The position numbers and the translations under genes are program-made. Below the pieces are notes generated by a model. That model searched no databases and was not told the DNA's origin. It saw nothing but the letters and a program-made list of their open reading frames with translations. DNA of 64,000 nucleotides from Henckelia pumila (taxonomy: Eukaryota; Streptophyta; Magnoliopsida; Lamiales; Gesneriaceae): assembly GCF_033568475.1 (NCBI RefSeq), contig NC_133122.1, forward strand, positions 16,558,763-16,622,762. Direction: 5' to 3'. This document shows positions 24,010-35,975 of the stretch, one piece after another. Each line of letters opens with the position of its first letter. Position 1 is the first letter of the stretch.

Positions 24010-24397
24010 TTGAGGTGGTTCGGTACGATATATCGCGGCATTCAATGAATATCGCATATCGTATTGAAAATTTCGGTATATCGAAATGTCGGTATACCGA
24101 AATTTCGATATGATATATATAAATTCATATCGTTCTTATCGAAAAATTTTGATATACCAAAATTCGGTACGGTATCTATATGATACAGTGTATATCGACA
24201 TTTTAAATATTTTAAAGCTATTTTTTAAAAAAAAATGTCGGTATACGCGGTATCATACCGATACCGTGTATACCGAATTTTTTTATATTTTTTTCGGTAT
24301 ACTGAAATACCAAAATTTCGCAAATCCTATACCGATACCGAAAATTTCGATATGCTATAGGTAGTATGACGACATTTCGATATTTTTTCTCAACCCT
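24010..24397. mobile_element. hAT-type MITE built of TATACCGA repeats
   Basis: Flanked by the 8-bp direct repeat ATTTATAC (24002-24009 and 24398-24405), the hAT target length. The inside is a degenerate array of GGTATACCGAAATTTCGGTAT-like palindromes. The right end reads TCTCAACCCT and the left TTGAGGTGG, only loosely inverted. No transposase. Confidence 0.6.
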
Positions 24398-24405
24398 ATT
24401 TATAC

Positions 24406-26389
24406 CCATTTTTTCGTCATTTGTATTCTATTTTGTGAATAAAATTTACATATTGAGTGGAGTATAGATAAGTACTCACAATGAAATACAAATATCATGC
24501 ATTCATGTGTCATAGCTATTATAAGAAAGAGCTATTAAGCTAGTTAGCTTTTAAAACAATTTTTAAAATTTTACCTCATATTTTATTGACCGAATTACAA
24601 TATTATTTGAAGGGTATACCTGTTGTTCTTTATATTACATCGTACTAATAATTTTTTTTTTTTTCAAAATTGGAAATGGTTTTAGGAAACTTCTTGTTGA
24701 TACCCTAAAAACTAATTTACCACGAAACATATTAATAAACTTGTTTATTCCCAATAAATTAACTCAACATTATAAATTATATCATATAAATTAATATCTT
24801 AAACCGTGTGACCTTTAATTTTTTGTACAATTTAAATATTATAAAGAAAATATTTTAATTTTTTTAAAAAAATGTCGAAATACAAATTACAAAGTAATTA
24901 TAAATGCTGGGTTATTATTATTACTTTTTTCCCTGGACCAATTTAAAAGGGTTGCTTGCAGTTATGTTGCAATTTCCAATTTAATTATCCTCTGACAAGA
25001 AAATAATGGTGTTCCCAATCAAAAATAGAACAAAAGCGTGTTACAAGAAAGGGGTTATTATTAGTAAAGTCGTCGATGGGATTCTTTGAATTAGGTCTGA
25101 AGATCCAAATGATGGCAAAATTTAAAAGCGTGTAATTGATAATGGTCTGGAACGTCTTTTATTAAATTAGATTCACGCTTTTTTCGCAGCCATTTGTAGC
25201 GAGAAAATTAATAATTAATAATTAAAAAAAAAGCTGGTGGGTTCCTTTGATGATTCTTGAAAGTGGTTTTGTTTTGGGGGCAAAAGATTTTTGGATGCCC
25301 AAAGTCATCAAAACCATTCATTCATCCCAATTGAGTGCTCATCATATTCTCCTACAATATCTACTTGTATTCTCATTATGTTATCCATCTTCATACATAA
25401 ATCAAAAGCAAAGTGCCATTTTCATCACTTCGTGTGTTAAAATGTTGTTTTCGTTTTCGTTTGTTTTCGATATTGTTGGGTGTTCAACTAAAATTTCAAT
25501 GATATTGTTGGGTGTTCAACTAAAATCTCACATTGAAAGATCAAGAAAAGATCACGAGTTAATAGAATAATATCTTCATTGGTATGAAGTTTTTTAGGTG
25601 AAGTCTAAAAATAAATTCATGAGGGTTTAAATCCAAAATGAACAATATCATACAATTGTGAAGAATGAAGGTATGTGAGTTATGTTATATTACAGTTATC
25701 GATGAAAAATATAAATATTTAAGGCGTGCTCAAAATATATTATAGGTTGCTTAATTGAGATGTTTTGATTACATATATGATCATATATAATATGGAAGCC
25801 GGATAAATAGAATACTTGCATATTAATTTGTAGTTATATATATGTCACAAAAAATATATAATACAATAATATATTATTCAATTAGAGAGTAGCTATCCTA
25901 TATGGCCAATATCCAAGCCCTATTGAGTTTGTGCGGACTAATAATTACACGTATACACGGTTGAGGGATGATTGCAATAACTATAATTCAACTTTAAATT
26001 CAATTCTCATTGGGCATTATTGATACATGTGATGACATCTTTTTTATTTTGGGGCTATAATTAATTACAAATACATGTGAATGCAAATTTTTAACTTTAT
26101 TTATTATTTTTATTTTATTTTATTTTTACTTTTTAACAGCGACCTCATAATGGAGAATGGCCTCCTACTTTCTGAGGTAAATTTAATCATTTCACATAAT
26201 AATTATACCAAATTCCTGCAACCCCTAATGATGGAATTACATTATGGTTGTGATCTGCATTTCAACCCTACACGTGACCCCTATATCATCAATCTTCCTC
26301 TCTTTATTCGACGATATTACGTGCAATCACATTATAAACTATTATTTTATTTTATGAGATTTTGAAATAAAAGTAAACAATCGCCTTTA
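24406..26389. other. Intergenic DNA, no supported gene
   Basis: AT-rich. Contains a 32-33-bp tandem duplication at about 25469-25533 (GATATTGTTGGGTGTTCAAC type). The adjoining 25.5-25.7 kb looks like part of a dispersed repeat but could not be classified. Open frames up to 107 codons have no recognisable content. Confidence 0.4.
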
Positions 26390-26394
26390 CATTT

Positions 26395-27022
26395 TGTTAC
26401 ACTCGAAAAAATATTTCAACTCAAGCCCGTTTATAATTGGTCTACTCGATATGGCCCAACATGTCAAGATCCAGCCTAGTTTGGACTATGTTGGACTTTG
26501 ACCAGGGCTGGTCATTATGGGCCGATCTAGGCTGTTTCTAATGGGCCGCAAGTATTCTTTTCAAGTTCAGGTAGAACTCTGATATATATGAGATAAGTCT
26601 GGATCTTTTCAAATATTCACGAGATAGAGATAAACTTACAAAGGGACCAATGGATGAAGAGTCCTAGTCCAAGACATGTTATAATTCGACTAGGTAACTT
26701 ACTATTTTTTCCCTATAAATACAGGTATTGTTATGGTTGTGATTATTCATTTCATTATTCACTATTCATTATTCATCACACATTCAGTCTCACGTTTACA
26801 TTCACACACTCATATATCTCAGTTTACGCATTAATCATACCCTCTGCCTTCAAGCCACTGACTTTAGGCATCGGAGGGGTCACGCCGAAAATACCTTCGG
26901 CGCCCCTTGACCTAGCTGTTGCGTGTGCAGATTTTGGTGGTGCCCGACCCGACCAGTTTTATAAAGAAGTTGGAGGATTCATTCTACCGAACCGAACCCG
27001 AGGTAAAAAATCGACATCATCA
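26395..27022 (+). repeat. Left LTR of the LARD element
   Basis: Contains a TATA box CCTATAAATACAGG near 26711 and a GC-rich block (ATCGGAGGGG..CTTCGGCGCCCC) near the 3' end, a pattern common in Tat-like Gypsy LTRs. Short frames in it are not genes. Confidence 0.85.
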
Positions 27023-27098
27023 ATTGACGCCGTCTGTGGGAATTTGAAAACAAAGGGTTAAGATGGTGAGTACAAGAGAAGAAACAAATTTCGGATTC

Positions 27099-27412
27099 TC
27101 GCATGGCTTGCACATCACAAACTTGCAAAAATCATAATAATTCATTGAACCGTTGGATCGAATTCAAATTTTGCAGACATATTTATTAATATGTTTTCTA
27201 GGATCTGAACGGTGAAGATCGTGATTGGTTTCTTGTAGAATCAGATCTAAACTGCCGAACAAACATTGCTCGCTCGCACAGCTTCTATGTGTTTTTCGCA
27301 TGGCTTGCGCATCAGAAACTTTCAAAATTCATAAGAATTAATTAAACCGTCGGATCGGGTTCAAATTTTGCAGAAATATTTATTAATATGTTTTCTAGGA
27401 TCTGAACGGTGA
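27099..27412 (+). repeat. Two-copy repeat of about 117 bp inside the LARD element
   Basis: Copies at about 27099-27215 and 27296-27412 share CGCATGGCTTGC, AACCGT(T/C)GGATCG and TATTAATATGTTTTCTAGGA. They are spaced 197 bp apart, so a unit of about 200 bp was duplicated. Confidence 0.7.
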
Positions 27413-27782
27413 GATCATGATCAGAATTTTAGGACTTGGGGAAAGGTGGATCAGACCGCCGAGCTGCAACACAATCTGCTTGCATAGTTTCTGAGCAGTG
27501 TTCTTGAAAAAGTCATTCTAAAAAATCTAACCGTTGAAATTATTTGAAATTTTTATCATGAGTTTAGAACATCTTGACGCACATTCTGGACGGTTGAGAT
27601 CCATTTTCGCTTGTTATATCAAGTCGGTCCTTTGATCAAAGTATATAAGATATTATCTTGCTATACATCCAAAGTCATGTCATCGACAACGCATGAACAA
27701 GAATTACATGTTTGTTTTCTTGTGATCAAATTTGTTGGACTTCTCTTCCTTTGTATTTTTGTTTGGGTTATTTTACGTCATT

Positions 27783-27933
27783 GGGCATGCAATCTTGCAG
27801 TAAGGCCCAATTTTATTATATCGGGCATGCGATCTCGCTGTAAGACCATTTTTTACGTCATCGGGCATGCAATATCGCAGTAAGGCCCAATTATATCATA
27901 TAGGGCATGCAATCTCGCATTAAAGCCCAATTT
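27783..27933 (+). repeat. 40-bp tandem array (4 copies)
   Basis: Each unit starts GGGCATGC(A/G)AT.TCGC, followed by GTAAGGCCCAATT. Starts at about 27783, 27823, 27863 and 27903. Confidence 0.85.
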
Positions 27934-27954
27934 ATGGTTTAACACTTTTAAAAG

Positions 27955-28335
27955 TCCGGGCAGGTCCGGCATCAAAAGCCCACATCAGTGGCATCAAAAC
28001 CCACATTAGTGGTATACAAAAGCCCAGTCAGGTCTGGCACTCAAGGACCACATCAGTAGAACTCAAAAGCCCAGGCAGGTCTGGCACTCAAGGACCACAT
28101 CAGTGGAACTCAAAAACCCAGACAGGTCTGGCACTCAAGGACCACATCAGTGGAACTCAAAAGCCCAGGCAGGTCTGGCACTCAAGGACCACATCAGTGG
28201 AACTCAAAAGCCCAGGCAGGTCTGGCAGACAAGAACCACATAAGTGGAACTCAAAAGCCCAGACAGGTCGGGCACTCAAAGTCCACCTCAATGGCCCACG
28301 TCAGTGGTATTCAAAGCCCAGGCAGGTCTGGCATT
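27955..28335 (+). repeat. 47-bp tandem array (about 7-8 copies)
   Basis: Unit core: AAAGCCCAGGCAGGTCTGGC, then ACTCAAGGACCACATCAGTG. Regular 47-bp spacing from about 28022 to 28257, with diverged copies at both ends. Open frames run across it only because 47-bp periodicity avoids stops locally. Confidence 0.88.
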
Positions 28336-28497
28336 CAGTTTCATCAGATTGTCGTCTATTGCTCTTTGTTCGAGCTCAGTTCTAATCAGAATTTCATCTT
28401 AGACCGTTCGTCCAAAGGAATCACATGTAGTTTAGGGTCGGTTCTACATTATTGATTTAAATTAATTCTTTTTTTAGACCAGTTAGGGAGGTACTAT

Positions 28498-29127
28498 TGT
28501 TATCTCCGAGAAAATATTTCAACCCGAGTCCGTTTATAATTGGTCTACCCGATATGGCCCAACATGTCAAGGTCCAGCCCAGTTTGGACTATGTTGGACT
28601 TTGACCAGGGCTGGTCATTATGGGCCGATCTAAGCTGTTTCTAATGAGCCGCAAGTATTCTTTTCGAGTTCAGGTAGGACTCTGATATATATGAGATAAG
28701 TCTGGATCTTTTCAAATATTCACGAGATAGAGATAAGCTTACAAAGGGACCAATGGATGAAGAGTCCTAGTCTAGGACATGTTATAATTCGACTAGGTAA
28801 CTTACTATTTTTTCTCTATAATTACAGGTATTGTTATGGTTGTGATTATTCATTATTCATTATTCACTATTCATTATTCATCACACATTCACTCTCACGT
28901 TTACATTCATGCACTCATATATCTCAGTTTTCACATTAATCATACCCTCTGCCTTCAAGCCACTGACTTAGGCATCGGAGGGGTCACGCCGAAAACACCT
29001 TCGGCGCCCCTTGACCTAGCTGTTGCGTGTGCAGATTTTGGTGGTGCCCGACCCGATCTGTTTTATAAAAAAGTTGGAGGATCCATTCTACCAAACTGAA
29101 CCCGAGATAAAAAAATCGACATCATCA
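28498..29127 (+). repeat. Right LTR of the LARD element
   Basis: Full-length match to 26395-27022 with the same TGTTA start and CATCATCA end, preceded by a short purine tract (AGGGAGG). Confidence 0.85.
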
Positions 29128-29132
29128 CATTT

Positions 29133-30640
29133 GAATTTTTAGGGGTGTAATAATACGTTTGAAACTACGGTACGGATCAAAAGATTGGAATTTTTACAAA
29201 TTAGTTATAATTTTTAGTAAAGTGATTAAATGTTCGCATTCATATAAAATATAGTTTTTTTAAAAAAAAATAATTAAATGGAGATTTTTAGAGTTTCAGG
29301 AAAGCGATTTGGAAACTAATTAATTGAATCAATATTTTTATTTCGTTAATTGCGATCAGCTTTTTGAATGTTCGTGTCTTCTTTTTCTCCAACACTATCA
29401 AAGCCTAAATTGCTTTGGGCACTAACATAAAATTATGTGAAGTGGGTACCTGGAAAGATCATGCAAAGAATCTGAAATCAACCTTAATCTCATTTAATTA
29501 AATATTTTTTGAATAAAATATAATATAATGGAGTGAATTTGTTTTTCTAATTCTTCGTCTTGATTTTTTTTAAAAAATAATAATAATTCGAATACGAGAC
29601 TCTTGGCTCTTACATGATACAACAATGTAAATAAGTAATTAAATAACCATATTTTATTTTAATTTATACAACCTAATTTTATTATTTATTTTATAAAACA
29701 ATATATTACTATATTATAAAGTGGCCAAGTGGGAGCCCTTTAAAAAACACCTATTTTGGTGTAGCCACATAAAAATTTCATTATCACATTCATTTTTAGT
29801 TAATTATAATTGAACCAAAAAAAAACAATAACTCCTCACAAAAGTAAAAGTACATATTAATAAATCTAAATATATTTTGTTGTATTTAAATATAGTTAAT
29901 ATTTATATATGTTATACAGGCAAAAAGTGTCTCACGGACTAGTTATAATTAATTTTGAGGCCAACCACGTAATGAACTATCGCTACATGTGTTATTAAGA
30001 TTTTGGATTAGATTTTATTTGGGCCGAATGCATAGTAGTCAGCTCAAGTAAACTGTATTGGATATATGGGCTATTTGGGCTTCTCCTAAGAAGTCAATTT
30101 TTGTAGATTCTTAAAGTCTAGCTTGACATTTAGCATAAGGCCCAATCAGAAAAAGAAAGGAACTTTTATCATCGGCCATTTGGCATGGACATGGTCATTA
30201 CTCATTCATTCATTCACCATGTCTATAATATGGCCTAGACCTACAATAATTTTTTTTTTTTTTAAAAAAAGTAACGTATTCTAAAAAAAAAAATTAACTA
30301 CTTGACATCTGGACTAATTTTTCAGGAAAAAAGTTTTTTCAGACAAATTCTAAAATTATCTTTTAAACATTTTGAATAATAATAATAACAATAAGGATTT
30401 TCATTGCAAATTGTGAAATTGGTAATCTATGTTAACAAATTTTATTCTTAGTATAATAATAATTTTATTTTGGCTTAATTTGGTTTTTTCTTAAAAAATA
30501 TTTTTGTTTAATTTATTATTTTTTATGCTTGACACAAATATGAATATGACAATATGCTGACGTGTCCAACATGGCCACCACACGAACACACTCATGAATT
30601 TATACTATATTAAAAAAACCCCAAAGAACATGTAAAGGTG
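29133..30640. other. AT-rich intergenic DNA, no gene seen
   Basis: Poly(T)/poly(A) runs near 30250-30290. No frame of note and no RNA gene recognised. Confidence 0.5.
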
Positions 30641-30650
30641 GAGATTTATC

Positions 30651-30876
30651 GCCTCCAAGGGGGTGTTTAAGTTGGTGGAGTAGGTGAACTCTTGACCAGA
30701 TGTCGGAAGTTCAATTTCCTTTACCAACACTTTCTTGGACTAGCCTGTCACACAGAGCTTACCTAGTGCGGTTTATCTGGCTAACATAGTTTGCAGAGTA
30801 TAGCGTTAGTTTGAGAGTTTACATAGTGAGCACCGAAAGGTAGCGGCTGTGGGTTCTCACGTCATAAAAAAAGGAA
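30651..30876 (+). mobile_element. tRNA-derived SINE with target duplication
   Basis: Has an A-box-like TTTAAGTTGGTGGAG (30666-30680) and a B-box-like GAAGTTCAATTTCC (30706-30719) about 35 bp apart. A tRNA-unrelated body and an A-rich tail near 30865-30876 follow. A 10-bp target duplication GAGATTTATC lies at 30641-30650 and 30877-30886. The perfect duplication and tail mark a fairly young insertion. Confidence 0.82.
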
Positions 30877-30886
30877 GAGATTTATC

Positions 30887-32044
30887 AATAAATATGTGGG
30901 TTCCACTTATTAAGACAGTGTTTGTATAAGTAGAGTGAAAATTTTCAATTAAAAAGATTGAGCACCTCTTAATAACTACCTTTGATATGGTCACTCTACA
31001 TTTGCAATTCCAACCCATATTTGTAATTTATTTACAATTAGTTACTTCATTCAAAACTAATATTATAATCTATTTTTAAAGTTAATTATCCACCCAAAAA
31101 CATTCTAAAATTTGTTCAGAGTTAACAATTATGTGTTTTTTGCTTTAAATTAGATATTTTGATTTCCAATCTTGATGATAATGTAACAAACCCGGCTTAA
31201 TTAACACGGACCACTTCCATTGCTAGGGCTACATCCTATGAACCAATCCAAAATTGTAATTAATGAAGTGTACCAAGTAAATTAAATCAATTTATCCTTC
31301 AAGTATAAATGAAACTTGACAAATCCAAACGTCTGGTACTGTACATCTTGTGTTTTATTCGTGGGAAACGAATCGTGTCGATTCACGAGTTTCGAATAAG
31401 CTCGAACTCGAAATCAAATACAATTTCGAATTTGAGACTTAATCGTTTTAGTAATATTCGACTCAATTAATTGATTCATTTACACCACTAGTCCATGAAT
31501 ATAATTTATTCGAGCTGTTGGATTTTGTTTAATAAGAATTATTAAATGAGCGTTAAATAATATTTTGGCGTCTATTTTATATATTCTAATAATTCCAAAT
31601 CCTTAAAACTTCGAAGTAAAGTCTATCCTTCCAAATGGGGTACGTGGTGGTTCGAAAAGAAAAGTTCCGTCTTACAAGATATAATACGTTAAGTTAAAAT
31701 CTTTTTTTTGATTTATAATCTTTTTATTCTATGTTTTTTTTTAAAAAAATTTAATTCATCATTCACATTGGTAAAAAAAGACTGTAATATTACATGTGGC
31801 GGAACATTTAAGAACTACAAACGCATGCCCAATTTAGAAAATATTTAATTTATTTTTTTTAAAAAAAATGAGAAGATCATGTTGTAAATGTGCAATTTGC
31901 AAGAAATTACCAACCAAATTTCTTTTATAAATTTTCAATCCATACTTTCCCCCTTTTTCTAAATTAACGGATCACAATGCTTTTTAAATAGTAAACCGAA
32001 AATGTAAAATTTTCTAACAATTTCTTTACTTTACTTGCTTATGC
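30887..32044. other. Intergenic DNA, no gene seen
   Basis: AT-rich. No coding frame, RNA gene or terminal repeat could be supported. Confidence 0.45.
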
Positions 32045-32049
32045 TCTTT

Positions 32050-32292
32050 TCAAATTTCACGAAGGAGACCCCATTTCACATAAGTCAGAGGCTCATTGGC
32101 TCATGCGAGGGTTAAATCGAGGGATGTGCACGAGCGACAGTGACCTGAGGTAGTTAGCAACATGACCAACCCCCAGAGTATACCCCACAATATTTCAACA
32201 GACAATATATTCCACGCGAGGATCGAAACCACAACGTTGAGAAATTTCTTTCCACGTCACCTCAAATCTTACCAACTCGCCTATGCCCCTAT
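32050..32292 (-). mobile_element. tRNA-derived SINE, minus strand, next to the PAP promoter
   Basis: Read on the minus strand it starts GGGGCATAGGCGAGTTGG (A box, 32272-32284) and has GGTTTCGATCC (B box, 32220-32230), typical internal Pol III promoter elements. The 3' end and target duplication are not clear; the left limit is approximate. Its 5' end lies about 18 bp from the TATA box of the PAP gene. Confidence 0.7.
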
Positions 32293-32309
32293 GAGCTATG
32301 TATGACCTT

Positions 32310-32319
32310 TATATATAAA
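32310..32319 (+). promoter_or_regulatory. TATA box of the PAP gene
   Basis: TATATATAAA-type sequence about 50 bp upstream of the PAP ATG (32367). A start near 32345 and a leader of about 20-25 nt would follow. Confidence 0.5.
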
Positions 32320-32366
32320 TCCTTAGACTACACAAATAAAAGCATAAATATTCTTGTTGGAAAAAA

Positions 32367-35300
32367 ATGAAAATAACGTTGCCAAATTCCGTCATCATCC
32401 TCTTCTTGATAACAGCCACCGGAGCTTCGCCGGAATATACCCGTCCCAATCCACGGCGACTCATTCTCCGGCAGCATGACCGGCCAGATTCGCACGCTCA
32501 ACAGGTTATATATAAATATATATAACAAACCTGCCTTAGCATGTACATTTTATGTAATTATTATATATAAAGACAAAATTTATTTAATTTATTGGTTTGA
32601 ATTCAGGTTCATATCTCATTGGCGGGGAAAGATCACATGAGGGTTTCATGGATCACGTCGGATAAAAAAGTGAAACCAGTCGTCGAATACGGGACGAAGA
32701 GCGGAGAATATGAAGCCTCCGCAAGAGGAGAGCGCAGCATTTCGTACAGTTACTTTCTCTACAACTCCGGGGAGATCCACCACGTGAAAATCGGGCCGCT
32801 GGAGCCGAGCACGGTCTACTACTACAGATGCGGCGGTTCCGGCCCGGAGTTCAGCTTCCGGACGCCTCCTGCTGCTTTTCCGATCGAATTTGCGGTTGCT
32901 GGTGAGCTAAATTATTATATTAATTGTTACTTGTTTGGGTGTGTTGCGTGCAATGTGTGCGAGCGGGACTTGCAAGCAATATCCTATATTATATACTTTT
33001 TTCTTGTTTTAATTTATGTTGCAAGATGTAATAATTATCAAAATATCCCTTTTATCATAAAAGGTTAAATTGACATATATAATTCCTCAATACAAAAAGA
33101 AGAAGAAACTGACGTATTTAATCTAAACAAAATGCATTCATGTCAATATTTGTGTAAATTTTAAGTGAATACTAGCTATAATTCGATATTTACTCGAGTA
33201 TATATGCTGCTTTCTTATCTAATAATTTTTTTTTAGATATTCTTATCTATTAATTAATTACACGAAAATATCAGTTAATGATGTGGCACACTTATTACTA
33301 TCTTTGAATTTGATTTGCCTTTTCGTGATTTGGATTCCCTGTGTGTCAAATTTCAGTTTTAATAGTTTATTATTATTATTATTATTTACTATTTTAGTCC
33401 GATATTCACTTAATTTAGCACATTTCACGTGCCGTATGAAATATCAACCATCTAACCGAAAAAAAAAACAAAAATTATCAAAAATCTAAAAAACATAAGA
33501 ATAAATTTGAAAGTTGTCAATAAATTAAATGAGCCATCAAAAGCCATATATATAATGATCTCAACCTTAATTTTTTTAACCCGAACAAATACCCTGAACT
33601 TGATTGATTGACCAGCCTTATCTTCAGTCCGACCCAATAATTAACAAATTAATTTTTTTAAAAAATAGATTCGAAGAAGACATTGAAAACTGCTTATGTC
33701 GAGAAGTGTATATATAATATATTTTTTGAATTTTATTGTATTTTTAATTTCAAAATGAGACTAGTAAAAAAAAATGTCTAACTGCATTGCCAACTCTTTC
33801 GAAGCCCAATCAATAAAAATATATATCAAAGATCTTTCAACAACTCTATTCTTTCATACCCAAAAATATCCTTCGCTAGCTAATGACCTCTTAATTAAGG
33901 TTATTAATAAGTTATCTAATCTTGGTCAACATTTCAATTCGAAAAATGATTTGTAGTATATTTCAATACATCTGGAAAAGTTATTCTTTTTTTTAAAAAA
34001 AGTTTGATTCGGTGTCCCGGTTAAATAACAAAAAGGAACAAAACAAAAAAAAATCATAATTATCGGGCTAGCTAAGACCAAACTTTGAAAAGTTATTAGT
34101 CTAAAACAAAAAACATACGAACTTACATGACTAAAATTACAATTTCCCCACAAAAATATCAATTCATTTATTTAATTGGCATTTTCGCTTGAACTTTTAC
34201 ATATCTATAGGAGACCTGGGACAAACAGAATGGACAGCTTCAACCTTAGCCCATGTTGGGGCTAAGGACCATGATGTCTTCCTCCTACCCGGCGACCTAT
34301 CCTACGCCGATACTCAGCAGCCACTCTGGGACTCGTTTGCACGTCTAGTTGAGCCGCATGCCAGCTCTAGGCCATGGATGGTAACACAAGGGAACCATGA
34401 TGTCGAATCATTCCCCATCATATACCCTCATGGTTTCAAGGCATACAATGCTAGATGGCTGATGCCACATCAAGAAAGTAGGTCCACTTCGAACTTGTAC
34501 TACTCGTTCGACGTGGCCGGAGCCCACATAGTCATGCTTGGATCATACACGGATTTTGACGTGGATTCGGCTCAGTACAAGTGGTTACAGGCCGATCTTG
34601 AGAGGGTCGATAGGAGTGTGACGCCTTGGATCTTTGTCTTGATACATGCGCCATGGTACAGCTCCAATCTTGCTCATATGGGGGAAGGGGAGAGCATGCG
34701 CAAATCGATGGAAGAGATGTTATATAATGCTCGAGTCGATCTAGTTTTCGCAGGACATGTTCATGCCTATGAAAGATTTGTAAGTAAATCTGTGAGAATT
34801 TCTAAGAAGTATTTCTCAGCTTTTTGCTTTCTAGAAACTCTCTCAAACACTACCTAAGTTTAATTTCTTTAGTACTATTCGCTTATAGAAATATTTACTA
34901 GGTTTTACACATTATTATTCTTAGGTTAATCAAGCCCCATAATCATCTTTATCTGATAATATTGTATATTTAATTACTATTTGATTGAAATATTTTTTCA
35001 TTCTAGACTAGGGTTTATGATAATAAGGCTGATCAATGTGGTCCAATGCATGTAACCATCGGTGATGGAGGGAATAGAGAAGGACTTGCCATGTTGTAAG
35101 TAGCTTTATATATAGGCACAACCTTATATATATCTTAACTTGGAAAGAATTAATTATAAGCTTGTTGAGTACGGCATGTATATTGATTTGCTACGTATAT
35201 ATATATGGATAGGTTTGAGAGCCCTAGCCCTTCGATTTCGCTCTATCACGAGCCGAGCTTCGGACATGGTCGATTGAGGGTCCATAACAGAACGCACGCC

Positions 35301-35432
35301 CACTGGTCGTGGCACAGGAACAATGATTCCGACTCGATTCAAGCTGACGAGATATGGTTGGAAAGCCTTAGCTCTTCCACTATTTGCAAGGGAATAAAAA
35401 AAAGATCAAAATCTTCGAAAGATGAACTATAG
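32367..35432 (+). CDS. Purple acid phosphatase, complete gene, ends in KDEL
   Basis: Five exons: 32367-32504, 32607-32901, 34211-34779, 35007-35095 and 35213-35432, giving 436 aa. A signal peptide covers residues 1 to about 20. The N-terminal PAP domain follows (VHISLAGKDHMRVSWIT). The metallophosphatase domain carries all five ligand blocks: GDLG (D146), GDLSY (D173, Y176), GNHD (N206, H207), VLIH (H290) and GHVH (H327, H329). PAPs use an Fe(III)-metal centre to hydrolyse phosphate esters at acidic pH, usually in the wall, vacuole or apoplast. Sequence and length fit the low-molecular-weight plant group near PAP18/20/21/22. The protein ends KSSKDEL, a canonical ER retrieval signal, which is unusual for the family. 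The direct repeat that forms the tandem units begins inside intron 2 (about 33503). Confidence 0.92.
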
Positions 35433-35709
35433 TAAATTATGTCACACATTTGATGAACTAAGGTTATAACTCTCACAAATACAACGTATATTGATAATAT
35501 ATGTTCATTAAATTGTAATATTGGTGTACGGTTTTTTTTGCAACAGTATTGTTGTACCTATATATGTATCATTTGTGATTAATATAATGATTAGATTAAT
35601 TATAAAATTTTTGAATACATATCGTTTTAATTATTTACTTGATTAATTTGTACTATTTTACGCCTCTGATTAACTGTTCTAATGATGCATTATAACTTAT
35701 AACAAATAT

Positions 35710-35975
35710 GGGCTAATTGCATCCACACCTCCTGTGAAAATTTTAAAAGACATAAAACCCCTCTGTGTAAAATTAATAGCATGTTAGACCCTATGTTTTA
35801 AAAAAATTAGCATAAAAACTCCTATGAGAGGGTATAAATGTGTCTGAGTTTGTATAACATATGGGTGAAATGTGCTACATTTTAAAAAACGGAGGGATGC
35901 ATTAGCCTATTAATATTTTTTAAAGGGTTTTATGCCTTTTAGACTTTTCATAGGGGGTGTGGATGCAATTAGCCC
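35710..35975. mobile_element. MULE-type MITE (unit 1 copy)
   Basis: Inverted ends GGGCTAATTGCATCCACACC and GGTGTGGATGCAATTAGCCC are perfect over 20 bp. The 10-bp flanks TAACAAATAT (35700-35709 and 35976-35985) match the 9-11-bp duplications of Mutator-like elements. No coding capacity. It is shared by all three units, so it inserted before the triplication. Confidence 0.8.

Larger units (their letters stand above)
26390..29132 (+). mobile_element. Non-autonomous LTR retrotransposon (LARD type), fossil
   Basis: The LTRs are 26395-27022 (628 bp) and 28498-29127 (630 bp). Each starts TGTTA and ends CATCATCA, and the element is flanked by a perfect CATTT target duplication (26390-26394 and 29128-29132). 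Directly after the left LTR comes ATTGACGCCGTCTGTGGGAA, close to the TTGGCGCCGTCTGTGGGAA sequence found at this place in many plant Gypsy (Tat-like) elements. The 1.5-kb inside has no gag or pol and holds tandem arrays. By eye the LTRs differ at about 5%, so its age is similar to the Copia element at 12.5 kb. The Gypsy assignment is inference from the LTR end and primer region. Confidence 0.85.

Noticed and set aside
27783-28335. Regular repeat array that might suggest a CRISPR
   Set aside because: Repeats are directly adjacent without unique spacers, in a plant LTR element. They are ordinary tandem repeats.
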